Positions 9,987 to 22,200 of a stretch of DNA of 37,654 bases are shown here, piece after piece; position 1 is the stretch's first letter; each line of letters begins with the position of its first letter. The DNA is taken from NCBI RefSeq assembly GCF_000003815.2, contig NW_023365793.1:143457-181110 (forward strand). The letters are read 5' to 3'. This DNA comes from Branchiostoma floridae (lineage: Eukaryota > Chordata > Leptocardii > Amphioxiformes > Branchiostomatidae). Under the pieces are notes generated by a model, which was not told where the DNA came from, made no database searches, and saw only the letters and a list, made by a program, of their open reading frames with translations. A program made the position numbers and the translations under genes.

Positions 9987-12226
9987 ATGTCTACTCCAAA
10001 CCGCAAGCGCAGTGCCGACGGCACTCTGGTGATGAGTGAAGAGAGAACGGTCAATCTCAACGACGTTTTCAGGTAAGTTGTTAATTTTCACAACTTGAAG
10101 AATGTTATAAACATCTGTGTATTAGCGCCACTTAGCGGTTCTGTCGCGCCTTGCAGTGTTGTAGAAACGCATGCAACTTCAGATACCTCTATGCCCTTTC
10201 ACACCATCTTTGCCTTTCAAATTTACAGGGGTATGAGCAACGTTGGGAAGAAGGTGGAAAGAATGCAGCGCTCCATGGACGACAATCACATGGAAACGTT
10301 GGAGCTGATACGGGCTATGCGGGAAGAGATGAGGCAGCAGCAGCCGACTAGAACAGCAAACTCGTCCAAGCTGCCGCCTGGGCTTTCTGTAAGTCCTGTC
10401 TTCTTTACTGGAATACTTATGTTTATGAAGTATTTAAACATCTTATACTATTAAACAAGCTTCAAGCAAGTGACTAGAGTGATACACACATTCAACTAGC
10501 TGCCAAAATGTATTGATATTAGCAACGTTAACGTCTTTCAAAGTATACAATTATCAGTCTCTTTAACTCGATATGTTACTGATTTGCTCACTTTGTTTCT
10601 TCTCATTTCTGGACTTCCCTCAGGCAAAGGTGAGGCAAGCTCACCGCAACCTTGGGGAAGACCACCAGTACAACAACGAGAGGTTGGTTTTGCAGTAGAT
10701 TTTCTATCCTTGCATGATAGGCCTGAAAGAAATATCTTAATATGTCGATTTTAGATCATATTTGTAATTCTAACAAGTTGTATCTTATGATTGTATTTCA
10801 TGTTCCAGCTTACCCAGTGTATCAATTTTTATGTATGTATTCATGTCTGGGCCACGACACCAGCATACCGCTGCCTGTAACCCACTTGCATTGTACCGTT
10901 CTGCCATCTTGATGAATCAAATCAAAGAAATATCTACCAACATACATATATCTTTACAGTAGAAGCCGCTTAATCGCACGGCCTATTTGCCAGTGAATTT
11001 GGTGCAATTATCCGGCTGGTGCAATAATGCAAAGTTATCTAGCTGGACTGCACTGGTTTGGGATTCTGGGATTCCGTGCAGTTAACAGGAGTGCGCGTTA
11101 ATCCGATGTGCAATTAACTGGCTTCCACTGTACTATATCGGTCAATCTATCTAGATGTGGAGAGTTGTTATCATTGAAAGTTGTTGCTGTCATTCATTTT
11201 TTCAGATTCAACTCGCCTCACAACGAGGCTGTGACTGGGGTATTGATGGAGTCCGTCAGGGACTCCGGGATGGAGTTGGAGGACAACGTTATCAGAAGTA
11301 AGAATTCTATTTTCCTCTTGCCAGTGCTAGCGCTATTTANNNNNNNNNNNNNNNNNNNNNNNNNNNNNNNNNNNNNNNNNNNNNNNNNNNNNNNNNNNNN
11401 NNNNNNNNNNNNNNNNNNNNNNNNNNNNNNNNNNNNNNNCAGTGTGAGATTGTGTGTGTACGTGCATGCTGTGTGTGTGTGTGTCACTGTGTGTATGTGT
11501 GTGTGTGTGTGTGTGTGTCACTATGTGTGTGTGTGTGTGTGTCACTGTCTGTGTGTGTGCGCGCGTGCGTGCATGCGTATTTACATCTTCTGATAATATT
11601 TTTATGCACCACTGCAGCTCTTCAAGAACAGGCTGATCGTTTCCAAGACGCTGCACCCCGAGGATGTCACCAAATACATCCAGGGTGCTGGACCGACGTT
11701 CATGTCCGATGAGGAATCCGAACCCGAGGACAAGAACGTTGTGGTGGCCTGCCCGCCTCGATGGCGCAGCAGGAAGTTGTCCCAGTACCTGCTGGAATGC
11801 CAGCAGGTGCTGGACGAAAACTTCCTGCTGAGGAAAGCGCCTTCGGGGCAGAAGAGACGGAAGCGGGTGGAGGGGAGACATAGCAGCCGCAACGCCCCTC
11901 AAGGACGAGCCGCAGCGAAGTACATCGAGGACGAGGCCAGCGGAGTCGACACCAGGGGTGCAGTGGCGGCAGGGGGCGTCGGCATCGAGAACGAGGTCAA
12001 CGGCGTCGACACCAGGGATGTAGTTGCGGCAGGGGGCAGCGGTACCGGCGGCGGCAGGGGCAGGGGCAGCGTCTCTGAGGACAACAGCGACCTCATAGGC
12101 GCCGTAGGCCGGGGCGCCCGGAAGACCGATGGCCGCGGCGGCAGGCGCAGTGGTACCAGCAACAACGTCATCAGCGATGATGAGACCAGCGACAGTGAGG
12201 CCAGCGACAGTGAGGCCAGCAACTGA
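9987..12226 (+). CDS. Five-exon gene for a charged, Gly-rich C-terminal protein
   Basis: Exons: 9987-10072, 10229-10388, 10624-10682, 11206-11297 and 11618-12226. The start ATG at 9987 lies in GCGCCATGT. The first four exons join cleanly (phases 2, 0, 2) and encode a basic start MSTPNRKRSADGT, a helical Met/Arg/Glu-rich exon, VRQAHRNLGEDHQYNNER and FNSPHNEAV. The last exon contains HPEDVTKYIQ, FMSDEESEPEDKNVVVACP, PRWRSRKLSQYL, a basic KRRKRV nuclear-signal-like patch, Gly-rich repeats and an acidic SDSEASDSEASN end. Modules of the type MSDEE…PPxWRSxxL occur in uncharacterised multi-copy invertebrate proteins, and the layout recalls vertebrate C14orf93; that link is from memory and weak. Oddity: the fourth exon ends in phase 1 at its GTAAGA donor, while the last exon needs phase 0. 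The intron between them contains a scaffold gap. Confidence 0.65.
10957..11130. mobile_element. Tigger/pogo-like MITE
   Basis: CAGTAGAAGCCGCTTAATCG begins at 10957 and its complement (…TTAACTGGCTTCCACTG) ends at 11130; about 20 of 24 terminal bases match. TA lies on both sides (10955-10956 and 11131-11132). CAGTGGAA-type ends with a TA duplication are typical of the pogo/Tigger branch of Tc1/mariner. It is 174 bp, non-coding, and sits in the third intron of the 9987-12226 gene. Confidence 0.75.
11340..11439. other. Scaffold gap (100 N)
   Basis: A placeholder gap directly upstream of a TG microsatellite, in the last intron of the 9987-12226 gene. A short exon could be hidden here. Confidence 0.99.
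11450..11577. repeat. (TG)n microsatellite with interruptions
   Basis: Alternating TG with CACTGTG and GTATG interruptions. It keeps both strands open in several frames (Cys/Val or His/Thr runs) without being coding. Confidence 0.95.
11618..12226 (+). CDS. Last exon with 20-residue duplication and acidic tail
   Basis: It is open for 202 codons from the acceptor CACTGCAG to TGA at 12224-12226, and is strikingly GC-rich against its AT-rich surroundings. Two adjacent 60-bp units (11924-11983 and 11984-12043) encode near-identical 20-residue blocks containing GVDTRxxVAAGG. A Gly/Arg-rich run and a tandem SDSEA acidic tail follow. ATTAAA at 12241-12246, 15 bases after the stop, is a plausible poly(A) signal. 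Confidence 0.75.
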   Translation, partial: LFKNRLIVSKTLHPEDVTKYIQGAGPTFMSDEESEPEDKNVVVACPPRWRSRKLSQYLLECQQVLDENFLLRKAPSGQKRRKRVEGRHSSRNAPQGRAAAKYIEDEASGVDTRGAVAAGGVGIENEVNGVDTRDVVAAGGSGTGGGRGRGSVSEDNSDLIGAVGRGARKTDGRGGRRSGTSNNVISDDETSDSEASDSEASN

Positions 12227-12329
12227 TTTGGTGTGATGTGATTAAAAAGTTCATCTACCTGTGCAACCATTAGTGTCCTGTCTCAATCTGTTGTCTCAAT
12301 GTCCGTATATGTACACATTCAGTGGCTTA

Positions 12330-13440
12330 AAAAGCCCGTAAACGCTACCGGCAACCTATAAACCAATATTTGGGAAATATTCGGAAGCAAAACAGTAACA
12401 TATTCAGGTATGAAACATGTTTCCAGTGTCAAATAATTGACCGTATACGCAGTATCACTGTAGCAAATATCCACCGTAAATGCAAAATACCTGGGTAATA
12501 TCCGGAAGTAACCTTGTAGGAAATGCAAAATATTAGGACTTAATACGGGAACATAACTGTACGTATACGGATCCGAATATGCCGCGACGAAACATGTCCC
12601 AGTTTACAAAGGTAGAATATGTTTCCGTATACGCTTGAATATAACTCCGTATACGCTACCGGAAATGCAAAATATTTAGTTATATACGGAAACCCAACTG
12701 CTGTGTATATGGATCCGAATACGCCGCTAGGAAACACGTCCCATTTACAAGACAGGATATGTTTCCGTATACGCTTGAATGTAACTCCGTATACGTTCCC
12801 GGAAATGCAAAGTATTTTGGCTACATACGGAAATACAACTGTGTTGTATATACGGATCCGAATATGCTACGACGAAATATGTTCCCATTTACAAGACAGG
12901 ATATGTTTCCGTATACACTTGAATGTAACTCCGTATACGTTCCCGGAAATGCAAAGTATTTTGGTTATATACGGAAAGACAACTGGTTGTATATACGGAT
13001 CCGAATATGCTGCGACGAAACATGTTCCCGTTTACAAGACAGGATATGTTTCCGTATACGATTGAATGTGACTCCGTATACATTCCCGGAAATGCAAAGT
13101 ATTTTGGTTATATACGGAAATACAACTGTATTGTATATACGGATCCGAATATCCTGCGACGAAACATGTTCCCGTTTACAAGATCGGATATGTTTCCGTA
13201 TACGCTTAAATGTAACTCCGTATACATTCCCGGAAATGTAAAAAATTTGGGCTGTATACGGAAGTACAACTGTATTGTATATACGGATCCGAATATCCTG
13301 CGACGAAACATGTTCCCGTTTACAAGATCGGATATGTTTCCGTATACGTAGGATATTCCAGTCAAGATACTTATTGATATCACCGGAAACGTAATGAATT
13401 CGGAAATATTCTATACACGAAATGTCCGGAAATCGACCCC
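12330..13440. repeat. Tandem array of about 144-bp units
   Basis: TTTCCGTATACG marks successive units at 12622, 12762, 12906, 13049, 13193 and 13337 (spacing 140-144). Each unit carries TCCGTATAC, CCGGAAATGCAAA, TATACGGATCCGAATAT and GTTTACAAGA blocks. Divergence increases to the left, and decayed units can be followed back to about 12330. Because 144 is a multiple of three, long open frames arise on both strands; they lack codon bias and are not genes. Confidence 0.9.
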
Positions 13441-13925
13441 TTTCGCACAGTGCTACTGACACAGACATAGTACAGTGTCTCTACTGATACAGCCGTAGTA
13501 CAGTGTCTCTATTAATACAGGCGTAGTACAGTGTCTCTACTGACACAGGCATCGTACACTGTCTCCACTGACACAGTCATAGTACAGTGTCTTTACTGAT
13601 ACAGGCATAGTGCAGTGTCTTTACTGATACAGAAGTAGTACAGTGTCTCTACTGACACAATAATCGTTTAGCGTCTCTACTGATACATGCGTGGTACAGT
13701 GTCTCTACTGACACAATCATAGTTTAGTGTTTCTACTGACACAGGCATAGTACAGTGTCTCTACTCACACAATCATAGTACAGTCTCTCTACTGTACATA
13801 GACATAGTACAGTGAATCTACTGACACAGGCATAGTACAGTGTCTCTACTGACACATAATGTCTCTACTGACACAGACATAGTACAGTGACTCTACTGAC
13901 ACAGACGTAGTACAGTGCCTCAACG
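13441..13925. repeat. 28-bp minisatellite, about 17 copies
   Basis: The consensus TCTCTACTGACACAGGCATA plus GTACAGTG recurs every 28 bases with scattered changes and a few shortened units. Each unit contains the short inverted pair GACAC…GTGTC. It starts immediately after the 144-bp array ends. Confidence 0.9.
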
Positions 13926-15687
13926 CATTCGATTTCCCTTAGCCTGTTCTTTCACAAGAGTTTATAGACATCATTCTTTATGAATTATTTTTATTATGCA
14001 AATGACTTTACATTTAACTAATGCATGCTTGGTCATGTACACCTTTAAGTTACAAAAATGGACAAATTTTGACAATCCAATAATTGACTTACGTAGTTGT
14101 GGCAATTACACATTGATTATGCAAAAATTTATGCATATTTGTATCAAAGGCCAAGAATCTAAGCTACCCACGCATAAATATCATGGAAATCCGATGTTCC
14201 TTTTGTTCAGTTATCCTCATTAAATGTTTAAAAAGCTTCTGCAGTATAAGAGCAAGCTGATGAGGGACCGAAAAAGACACCATCTCTAAAAATTTCTTAC
14301 ATAACAAAATAATTACTTATTGAAGAAATTTACTTAAGACAATAACACTTTCAGGTCAAAAGATACCAAAATGACCTGATGCAGTACCAGGGTAACATAT
14401 AAGGGAACTTAAAATTGATCTTCACCTTAGTCTTCCCGGCTCATACCTGCATACCAAATATCCTCGGTATCCATCCAGAGGCCATGCTATCAACAAATAT
14501 CCGTAGACAAACATCTTCAGTATGTTATTAATACATTTCTTGTTAATAAATTGTGCCTTTCCATTAGTGCAACTACGGGCTGTCAAGGAAACCTCATCAG
14601 TGGGACATTACTTACCAGCGGGTATAAGAGTGGACAGACAACATCAAAACCAACCGGTATGTTGATTCTATTAAGATAAACATGTCACAGAGTCTTGAAG
14701 TATCACCAAAATGGACAAAAAATTGAAGTACCTTGAAACAAGAGTTCGGCGACCTCATTTCTCCATTAAATATTTAGAGCTTTTGTTCATGTTATGCAAA
14801 TTATATTTTGTTCAGTTCATCCTCGGAGAGGTGACACCAGCGTCTGTACAATTACTTATACATTTACATTTACAATGCATGCATGATGGAGGTCATTGCC
14901 TAACTTTCACTTTTGACATTCCCATCATTGAAAATTAACCTGTTTATCTATTTTTGCATTAGTCTTGCAAATAAATTTCACATTTTCATGTTTGGTTTCA
15001 TTAAAAGCTATGGAAAGTTACGGAAAACAATGGAATGATACCATGTTCTTGTTTATCATTATGCAAATAAAGTCCACATGTATATCGTTGTGTATATCTT
15101 TGACTTAGCTATTAGCATGCTTAAAATGATAAAGATCTTTGTTCCTTTCTTTTGTTATCCGTTTTGGAATGTTTGACAAAAATGCCTCTGCAGTTCCGAA
15201 ATTCAACGTTAGGGGGCTCAAATCTTTCCTTTCTGTCTTGACGTTAATAGCTATTTGCTACCATAATGTCTATAGGAGATCATGTCCGGGACAGAGATAC
15301 ATTGAAATTACAACTATGATAAAATATTGTGCAAATACCCTTCAACTTTTAATAGTGTGTTTATTTTGCACATTTTTCTGTAAGGTAGCTTAGAGTTATC
15401 CTCTTTGCGATTTGATTTAAGATAATGCCCCTACAATGCCAAACATACACGCTAGGTGGCCCAAACGTGTTGTCACTTGAGCACAAGAGCTATCTACCAT
15501 TAAATAACCGTAACCATAGCTTGTTCAATACACGACATATCAAAACATGGATACCATGGGAATGCACTAGGGCTAGGGACTCCAAATCTAATAATTTGCA
15601 GCCGGCTAGCCTTTGTCATATCCTATAGCAGTTGATAACACACCAAGTATAAAACCAACCCGCCCAACCATTATCGAATTATCTTGA

Positions 15688-15690
<3 letters not shown>
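13926..15690. repeat. Interspersed AT-rich repeat family copies
   Basis: Two or more copies of a non-coding family that also occurs at 25950-26290 and 33050-33760. Recognisable blocks are GACCTCATTTCTCC, ATTATGCAAAT, TGCTTGGTCATGTACACCTT, CATACCAAATATC and CCTCTGCAGTTCCG…CTCAAA. No gene was found in this stretch. Confidence 0.6.
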
Positions 15691-15732
<42 letters not shown>

Positions 15733-15735
15733 AAC
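15688..15735. repeat. (CA)n microsatellite
   Basis: About 17 uninterrupted CA units, then CA-rich DNA ending AACAGATAAACGCTGCTGAAAA. A similar tail pattern is seen at 26230-26270. Confidence 0.95.
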
Positions 15736-16077
15736 ACAAACAGATAAACGCTGCTGAAAATATATGGTATAAAATAGATAAAGTATATTAATATTTCATG
15801 GAGGTAAAAATGTCTTTAGGTTAATAATTGAATAAGTACTTGGGATAGGTAATTGCGATAATCATATATTTCCTAAAACGGATATTCAATTTACAAACAT
15901 TTGCATAGCTTTAAGTTGCGTACTTTATAAGGAAAATTAACTACTATATGAAATATGAAACGTGTAAACGGGACACCGTGGAAACGTAAATATCGAAATT
16001 TAGGCGATGCCAAGTACAGTGTAGTGTGTACTGTAAAGCTGAAATATGAACCTCTATTTTTTGCTTATTTTAATAAG

Positions 16078-16260
16078 CTGCAACCGTAAACACCGGTAAA
16101 TGCAGCCATGGAGGGACAAGGGACGACTCGAGAGTTGAGGTGGCAACCGGAGGCATAAACAAGGAAACCAGTCTACCTGAGTTCTCTCCACATCATCATC
16201 TACATGTACAAGCTGCTCGATCGGCAATCCAGGCAACTATGAACTTTTTCATCGCACCGA
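16078..16260 (+). CDS. VWA7-like N-terminal exon with KCSHGG and GGINK motifs
   Basis: The frame opens after TTTTAATAAG at 16077 and reads TVNTGKCSHGG, then GGINKETSLPEFSPHH and LHVQAARSAIQATMNFFIAP, ending at donor GTGAGT (16261). The KCSHGG…GGINK…SPHH spacing is the conserved stretch just before the vWA domain in VWA7. Family members have about 200 residues before this point, and those exons are not seen in the window. Confidence 0.8.
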
Positions 16261-19200
16261 GTGAGTATTTATTTATCTATTATTATTGCTTGGCAGTTTG
16301 CAGAAGCCTCTTGTGCATTCACCTTTGACATTATCCATCTTAATCAAGTTCTGTCAAATAGAAGGAATTCCATTCGTTAAAATCTGTAACATGACCAAAT
16401 ATATTTTTGTCGACAGGTCAGTCCTGTAAACTTTGATTATTTTATTGATTTCAGTAAAGGATCTTACTCCTACTTCCTCTGAAAAATGTTTTATGTGCAT
16501 ATGTTCATGTGTGTTTACGGATACATGTAGGTAACTTACCTTAAGAACCTTAGGGGAGATTTTTATGCCATCCGCATTTTAATATTGGTAGAATTAGGAA
16601 AGAAAACTGTCGAGGTTTTATTTCTGCCCCATTGTATGTCATGTTGGTACAGCCGAAATTTCAATTAATATTCTTTTTTTTTTACTTTCTTAATGCCGAA
16701 TATATGAATGTGTCATCATACAGCAAGACAGTTTTTATCCCGTCATTAGATCCTGCGTAAACATTTTATCCATAGTAAACATTTGATTATTTATATCATT
16801 GACTGACCTATCTACTTAACAGAAGATATGACCAGGCACCAACCTACCATTTTAGTCTATAACTACGCCTTAAACTAAAGCATCATTTTACTTATGAAAA
16901 CTAACCAAATTCCAAGAAAATTCTAGGAGATTATATCTATAACCTTATGTTTTACAGTATCGATGCAAGCTTTACTAGGTATCATAAACCTGATTATTCT
17001 ACCGCCATGACATAAAAACACACTAATTGGATATTAGTGCGTTTTTAGGTCATGGCTATGGAATGATTTCTTAATTGTGATTTTTATATCATTGTTTTTG
17101 TTTGTTTCTAAGCCTATGGCCTATTGTCGGAAGTCGGACCAGAAAGTTTCAAAGAACTTCTAGGCCTTGGTTCTGGCAACTCTCTGGTTTTCGTCATCGA
17201 CATCTCAGGCAGCATGTCAGATGATCTTCAAGCTGTGAAGCAGACAACTGTCCAGCTTGTTAACGAAAATGCCGGAACGGTCCGCGCGCCGTACAACTAC
17301 ATCCTGTCCCCTTTCAGCGATCCAGGTTAGCTATGATATTATTGTAGTGCATGGGTAACCTTCATCAGTTCCACGTCGAAGCCGATCAATCTCTCATGTG
17401 AGACTGTAGAAAAACGTTTTAAGGCATTTTGAAAGCGGCTTAATATGTTAACTTTTAAGAAACTTTGCTTTTAAACACAAACAGCAGTTTAATGATATTT
17501 CTTCACAAATTCCTACCAATCAGTATTCAAATATGAACGTTCTTGATATTTCATTACAACTTATTTCTTGTAACTGATACATACGTATGATCATACGCAA
17601 TCAAGAGTTAAAATCAAAGTTGATTATTCTTGACCCTATCTCACTGGGATGACAATTATGTATAAAACAAATAATTACTTTAATCTTCCTGAATGTTTAC
17701 AATATAGCTTACGTTTAAGTTCCCTTAAAACAACTGTATGTCTTTCCCTATTCTAGAGTTTGGACCAGTTCGAACAACAAAAGACTCAAACCAGATGATA
17801 GCATGGCTAAACGCTTTACAAATATCAGGTGGAGGCGACTGCCCTGAACTATGCTTCAGTGGAATCGAGTTGGCTCTCCTCCATTGCCTTCCGGACTCTA
17901 CAATATACATCTTCACGGACGCTGATCCAAAAGACATAGACAAATATGACACAGTTGTCTCTCTGATAGGAGACAAACGGGCAACGCTGAGATTCTTACT
18001 CACAGGCACTTGTAGCTCACGCAGTATACAACAACAGCAAATGCAGGACTCGTACAAATCGGAAGGTAAGACCTAATAGCCTAAGCCTTCATCTCTTGAG
18101 AGGATACTAAATCTAAAGGTTGTCTTGAAATCGAGGAGACAATATTATAATATATATATATATATAATATATATATATGTATATATATATATATAGAATA
18201 TTCGTATATAGCAAGCAGTGAAATGTTATTTTGAAAACAGTGCATTTTAGTTGATTATTTCAAATTACGCATGATAGAGATAATAACAGAACGCTACGTT
18301 TTTTATCCTACCTACAGGTGGCCGTCATAGTCGCCATATCAAAACCACAAGTCTGTTCGACCAGCTCGCGCAGTTGTCAGGTGGATCTGTCTTTGAGGGT
18401 GACAAGGATGAAATTGATGAACTGACAAATGTCATTAGTGTCTTTGTCTCCAACTCGGCCCCAGTTCTCCTTACAAAGGTCGTGATTTCACCTGGGGTCG
18501 GTAGGGTATTTCCGGTAGAGATTGACAGTACTCTAGAGGAGTTCGTGATCTCACTCATCGGAGTAAGCAGTGCGCCTGATGTTACGGTAGAAACCCCTGA
18601 AGGTAAGCTAAATTATTTTTTTAAAAACAAGTCAGCAGGGATGTGTATCTAGCAAAAGATTCGCCAAACAATCAGTATAAAGAATATTCAAATTGTACAG
18701 CCCACGGCAAGATATGATTTTGAAAAGCAATGACGTTTTAGGCATAAACTGCAGGGCGTCGTCCTTGGTTTGGGTCTTTTGCACAGGCTTACATATTATA
18801 ACGAAGTAACCCCATGTCAGTCCGGGATAGGAATTATATGTAAGCTGTAAGTTTTCTATTTACAATTACTTTAGTCTAAATCCTTAAATACCGAGAAATG
18901 AGTGCAATTTCGCGTAAAACTTTGCATAACATTACTACAAAAGTCTATTTTACAGCCGTGCCACTAAATATATGCTTTTTATCCTTAAAGGCACTAGTCA
19001 AGTTTTTGGAACACCAGGTGCGGAGATTTCTGTCGATGTTGGAAACAACCGAGTCTACCAAATCCACAACCCTGGGCCAGGAACGTGGAGGCTTTTGTTC
19101 AGAGGTAACGTTATCTTGTTCTGTTGTAACTTTCGCTCAGAGTCCGATTAACTACATTATTGGAAACATTCTAAATGGTATTTCTACATTATGTTTTGAA

Positions 19201-22200
19201 AATAATGCACCACATTAACATTTATTGTTTATTATTAAATATCTGCCATTCAAAGTAAGTAAGCAACAAGTCATTTTTATTCACAGCAATTATACGAATT
19301 ACATGTTAATCATGCCCGTTGATAGTACATTTACTAATATATCAGGCTATAATTAACGTGACTTAGCTATTATATACTTTCGAAAGCCGTTTAACGTTAA
19401 CCTTCTTTTATCATCATACCACTAGACACCCAACAGTACATGCTGGAAGTCACAGGGAAAAGCAGTGTCGACTTTACATATCAGTTTGTAAAGACAGGAA
19501 TTAATGGCATTGCTCTACCAATCGAGGGCAGTCCAATTGGAGGTATTCATGACAAACATTTGTTGGTAGTCAATAGGCTTACGACAAAATGGTTATTCGT
19601 GTCTTTTAATATCTTTTTTTTTAAATCTTTTATCTTAGTTTATTTTTTAATAAGAAAGTAATCTGACTGCCTGGGAAGGTAAAATAAATTGAAGTATACA
19701 TGTGTGTAAATGCTATCAGACGTGGTTAGAATGTGTAATTAAATTTCTAGTCGTTTAGTTAATAAAAAGAATGCTTATCACAGCGTTAATTCGTACTAGC
19801 ATTTACCGCCAAGTCCAGTGACAGAACTTCATCTATAGGGAACATAGTCATGGCCATCCGTGCATCCAGCACGCCCGGAAGATGATGGACTGTCATACCA
19901 AAACAAGAGACGAATTTTATGTATTTTTACGTAGAAGGGAAAAAATATTGCCAACACCCCCATAACTGGGATCCAGTTAAATCACTTTATACATATTGTA
20001 TCCATTGTAACCATTTGTGTAATGATTTTATGACATTTGTTGCAGGAGTAAACACTACGATGATAATCGACATTATTGGATCTGAAAATGTTCAACAACT
20101 CCACAGTCTTTTACTTCTCGGCAGAGATGGGCGTGAACTGGTATCGTCAACAACAGTCCCTTTGGGTGGACGTCTTGGTGTGAAGTATCTCACGTCAATC
20201 GTTCTACCTACTCAGGTGAATAAAATTTGAAACCTTCATTACATAAGGTGATTGATATGTCTATGTCATGCCACTTAACGTCACTGAAGTTGCACTTTAA
20301 GCATCGTTTATGTGCGCTCAATGAACTTTTTGTAAGGTTCTCTTTGGAAAAGGATTGAAATAAAATCCACAAAGCCAAAAGACCTATATCTACAAAATAT
20401 AAATCTGACTTATGCATATGATATTCCATTTGATTTCATCAGGACTTCAGGGTAAAAGTTGAAGGCACGGATAAAAACAACGGCACGTTCCAGCGTGTAC
20501 ATCCTGCTTTCATCAGTCCTCAGAGTTTTGACGTATCTTTGGATGGCGAGAAAGGTGGGTAAGATATCCAATACAAAGTATTTTATTTGATACATTGCAA
20601 AATGTATTACGTACATTGTTGGTTGATTTATGAACCACCTAAAACTGACAATTAACTTTTTTTTTCGTTTTTACCCAATACATTTTGACTCTCTATCGGT
20701 TGGCAACATTTTCAATGGAACAAAATACCTCCAGGTCAAAATTTGGGCAAGCCATGGTGTTTAAAGGATTGCAACAAATGCAAATGACGAAATCCTCATT
20801 ACGTATTTAGAGTCAAAAGACACAAATACTACAGCATTAATAGTATGCACTAGGTATTCCGCAAGAATTCTTGCTTATATTGTCTGATTTCCAACTGAGT
20901 CTAATGTTGGATATGTTTTGATATGTCTTGTTAGTTACTACATTTTGTAAACAAAGTTCAACAAATGCATGTACACATTATAATGATCTGCAAAACATTA
21001 CAACAAAACGTTGCAAAACTGATGTCATTTTAGAGCAACTGTTCGCTGGGAGGACAGCAAAGGTCTATTTCCGCATAGTGAACCACGGAAGTAGGTCAAC
21101 CTTTACCCTGAGTGCAACGGATGACACATCGATGGTGCATTCATTGGTACCCACAAGTATAACCTTAATCGAGAACGGCAATTCCACTGGACACGTCATG
21201 TTCAGCGCTCCGAGTGGAATGGCTGTTGGCACTACAAGGTATATAACAGTATTGCCATCTTGTCGACTTCCAAAAATAGCACACATGTACCCACGACAAT
21301 TGCAATACATTGATAGCTCGAGAATATGTTACTTATGTTACTATGTGCGATATACTGTTTTTATAATTGGCTTCCTTCTGGTTTTAACAATTGTAACGCG
21401 GCAGTAACCCTGCTATCTGTACCATGTTGTGTGAGAAGAAATGAACCATTATATATGCTCTGCGAGACTAAAAACTTTTTTCCCGTGCTTCAGTACCGCA
21501 ACACTGTCTGTAACGGGACCCGGGGCTTTGTTCAACTCCCTCGTCATCAGGATGACTGTAGAGCCCCATATAGTTGTGGTAAGTGTATATAGTTCTATAG
21601 TCGTCTTTTTCTGGAACTTTTCCTGTTGATGCTCGTTAAGCAAGGATTTATAAACAATACATTATATTAGTACAGCGAGAATATTCAAACAATTAAGATA
21701 TATTCGATTTGCACAATATTTTTTTTCAGACCGTAGATAATGTTCTACCGATCTGCTCAATTATCTCTACTACGGACAACTGTACCCTGGAGCAGCAGCA
21801 CCCTTCCACGTGCCAAAACCACCTGTGGTCCTTTGACGTGCAGGTGAAAGATGAAGATTCGGGGGTTTACAGTCTCCAGGCCTCTCCTATGGGGAATGGT
21901 ACTGACTTCAGCCATGACAGCTTTAATCCGGGGACGTCTGCTACTGCAATCAATGCTCATTACAGGTAAAGTTAGAATTTGCATTTAAATGATAACGTAT
22001 TCTTACAGATGGTATTATTCCCGTTCAGGTGATCGATGAAAATTACTTGCGTACAAATTAAGCACATTTCACAAGCAATGGAAAACAAACTTCACATTTT
22101 TCTTTACCAAGGGCTATCTATACGCTTCGGATTGCATTGATGAATTCTGCGCTTGACAGAACTTCATCTCTTGATCAAAGTTGCCCACATCTTATAATAA

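Noticed and set aside
11333-11902. Minus-strand frame of 189 codons with Thr-His runs
   Set aside because: It reads through the N gap and the TG microsatellite and then antisense through the GC-rich last exon of the plus-strand gene. The plus-strand exon explains the openness.
11899-12270. Minus-strand frame of 123 codons
   Set aside because: Shadow of the GC-rich plus-strand exon 11618-12226. Its Leu/Pro/Ser composition is what the complement of Gly/Glu/Asp codons gives.
12619-13468. Long overlapping reading frames on both strands (up to 167 codons)
   Set aside because: They result from a tandem repeat whose period is a multiple of three. Both strands are equally open, and there is no start context or splice support.
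13441-13925. CRISPR-like array
   Set aside because: The 28-bp units are directly adjacent with no unique spacers, in an animal nuclear context; it is a minisatellite.
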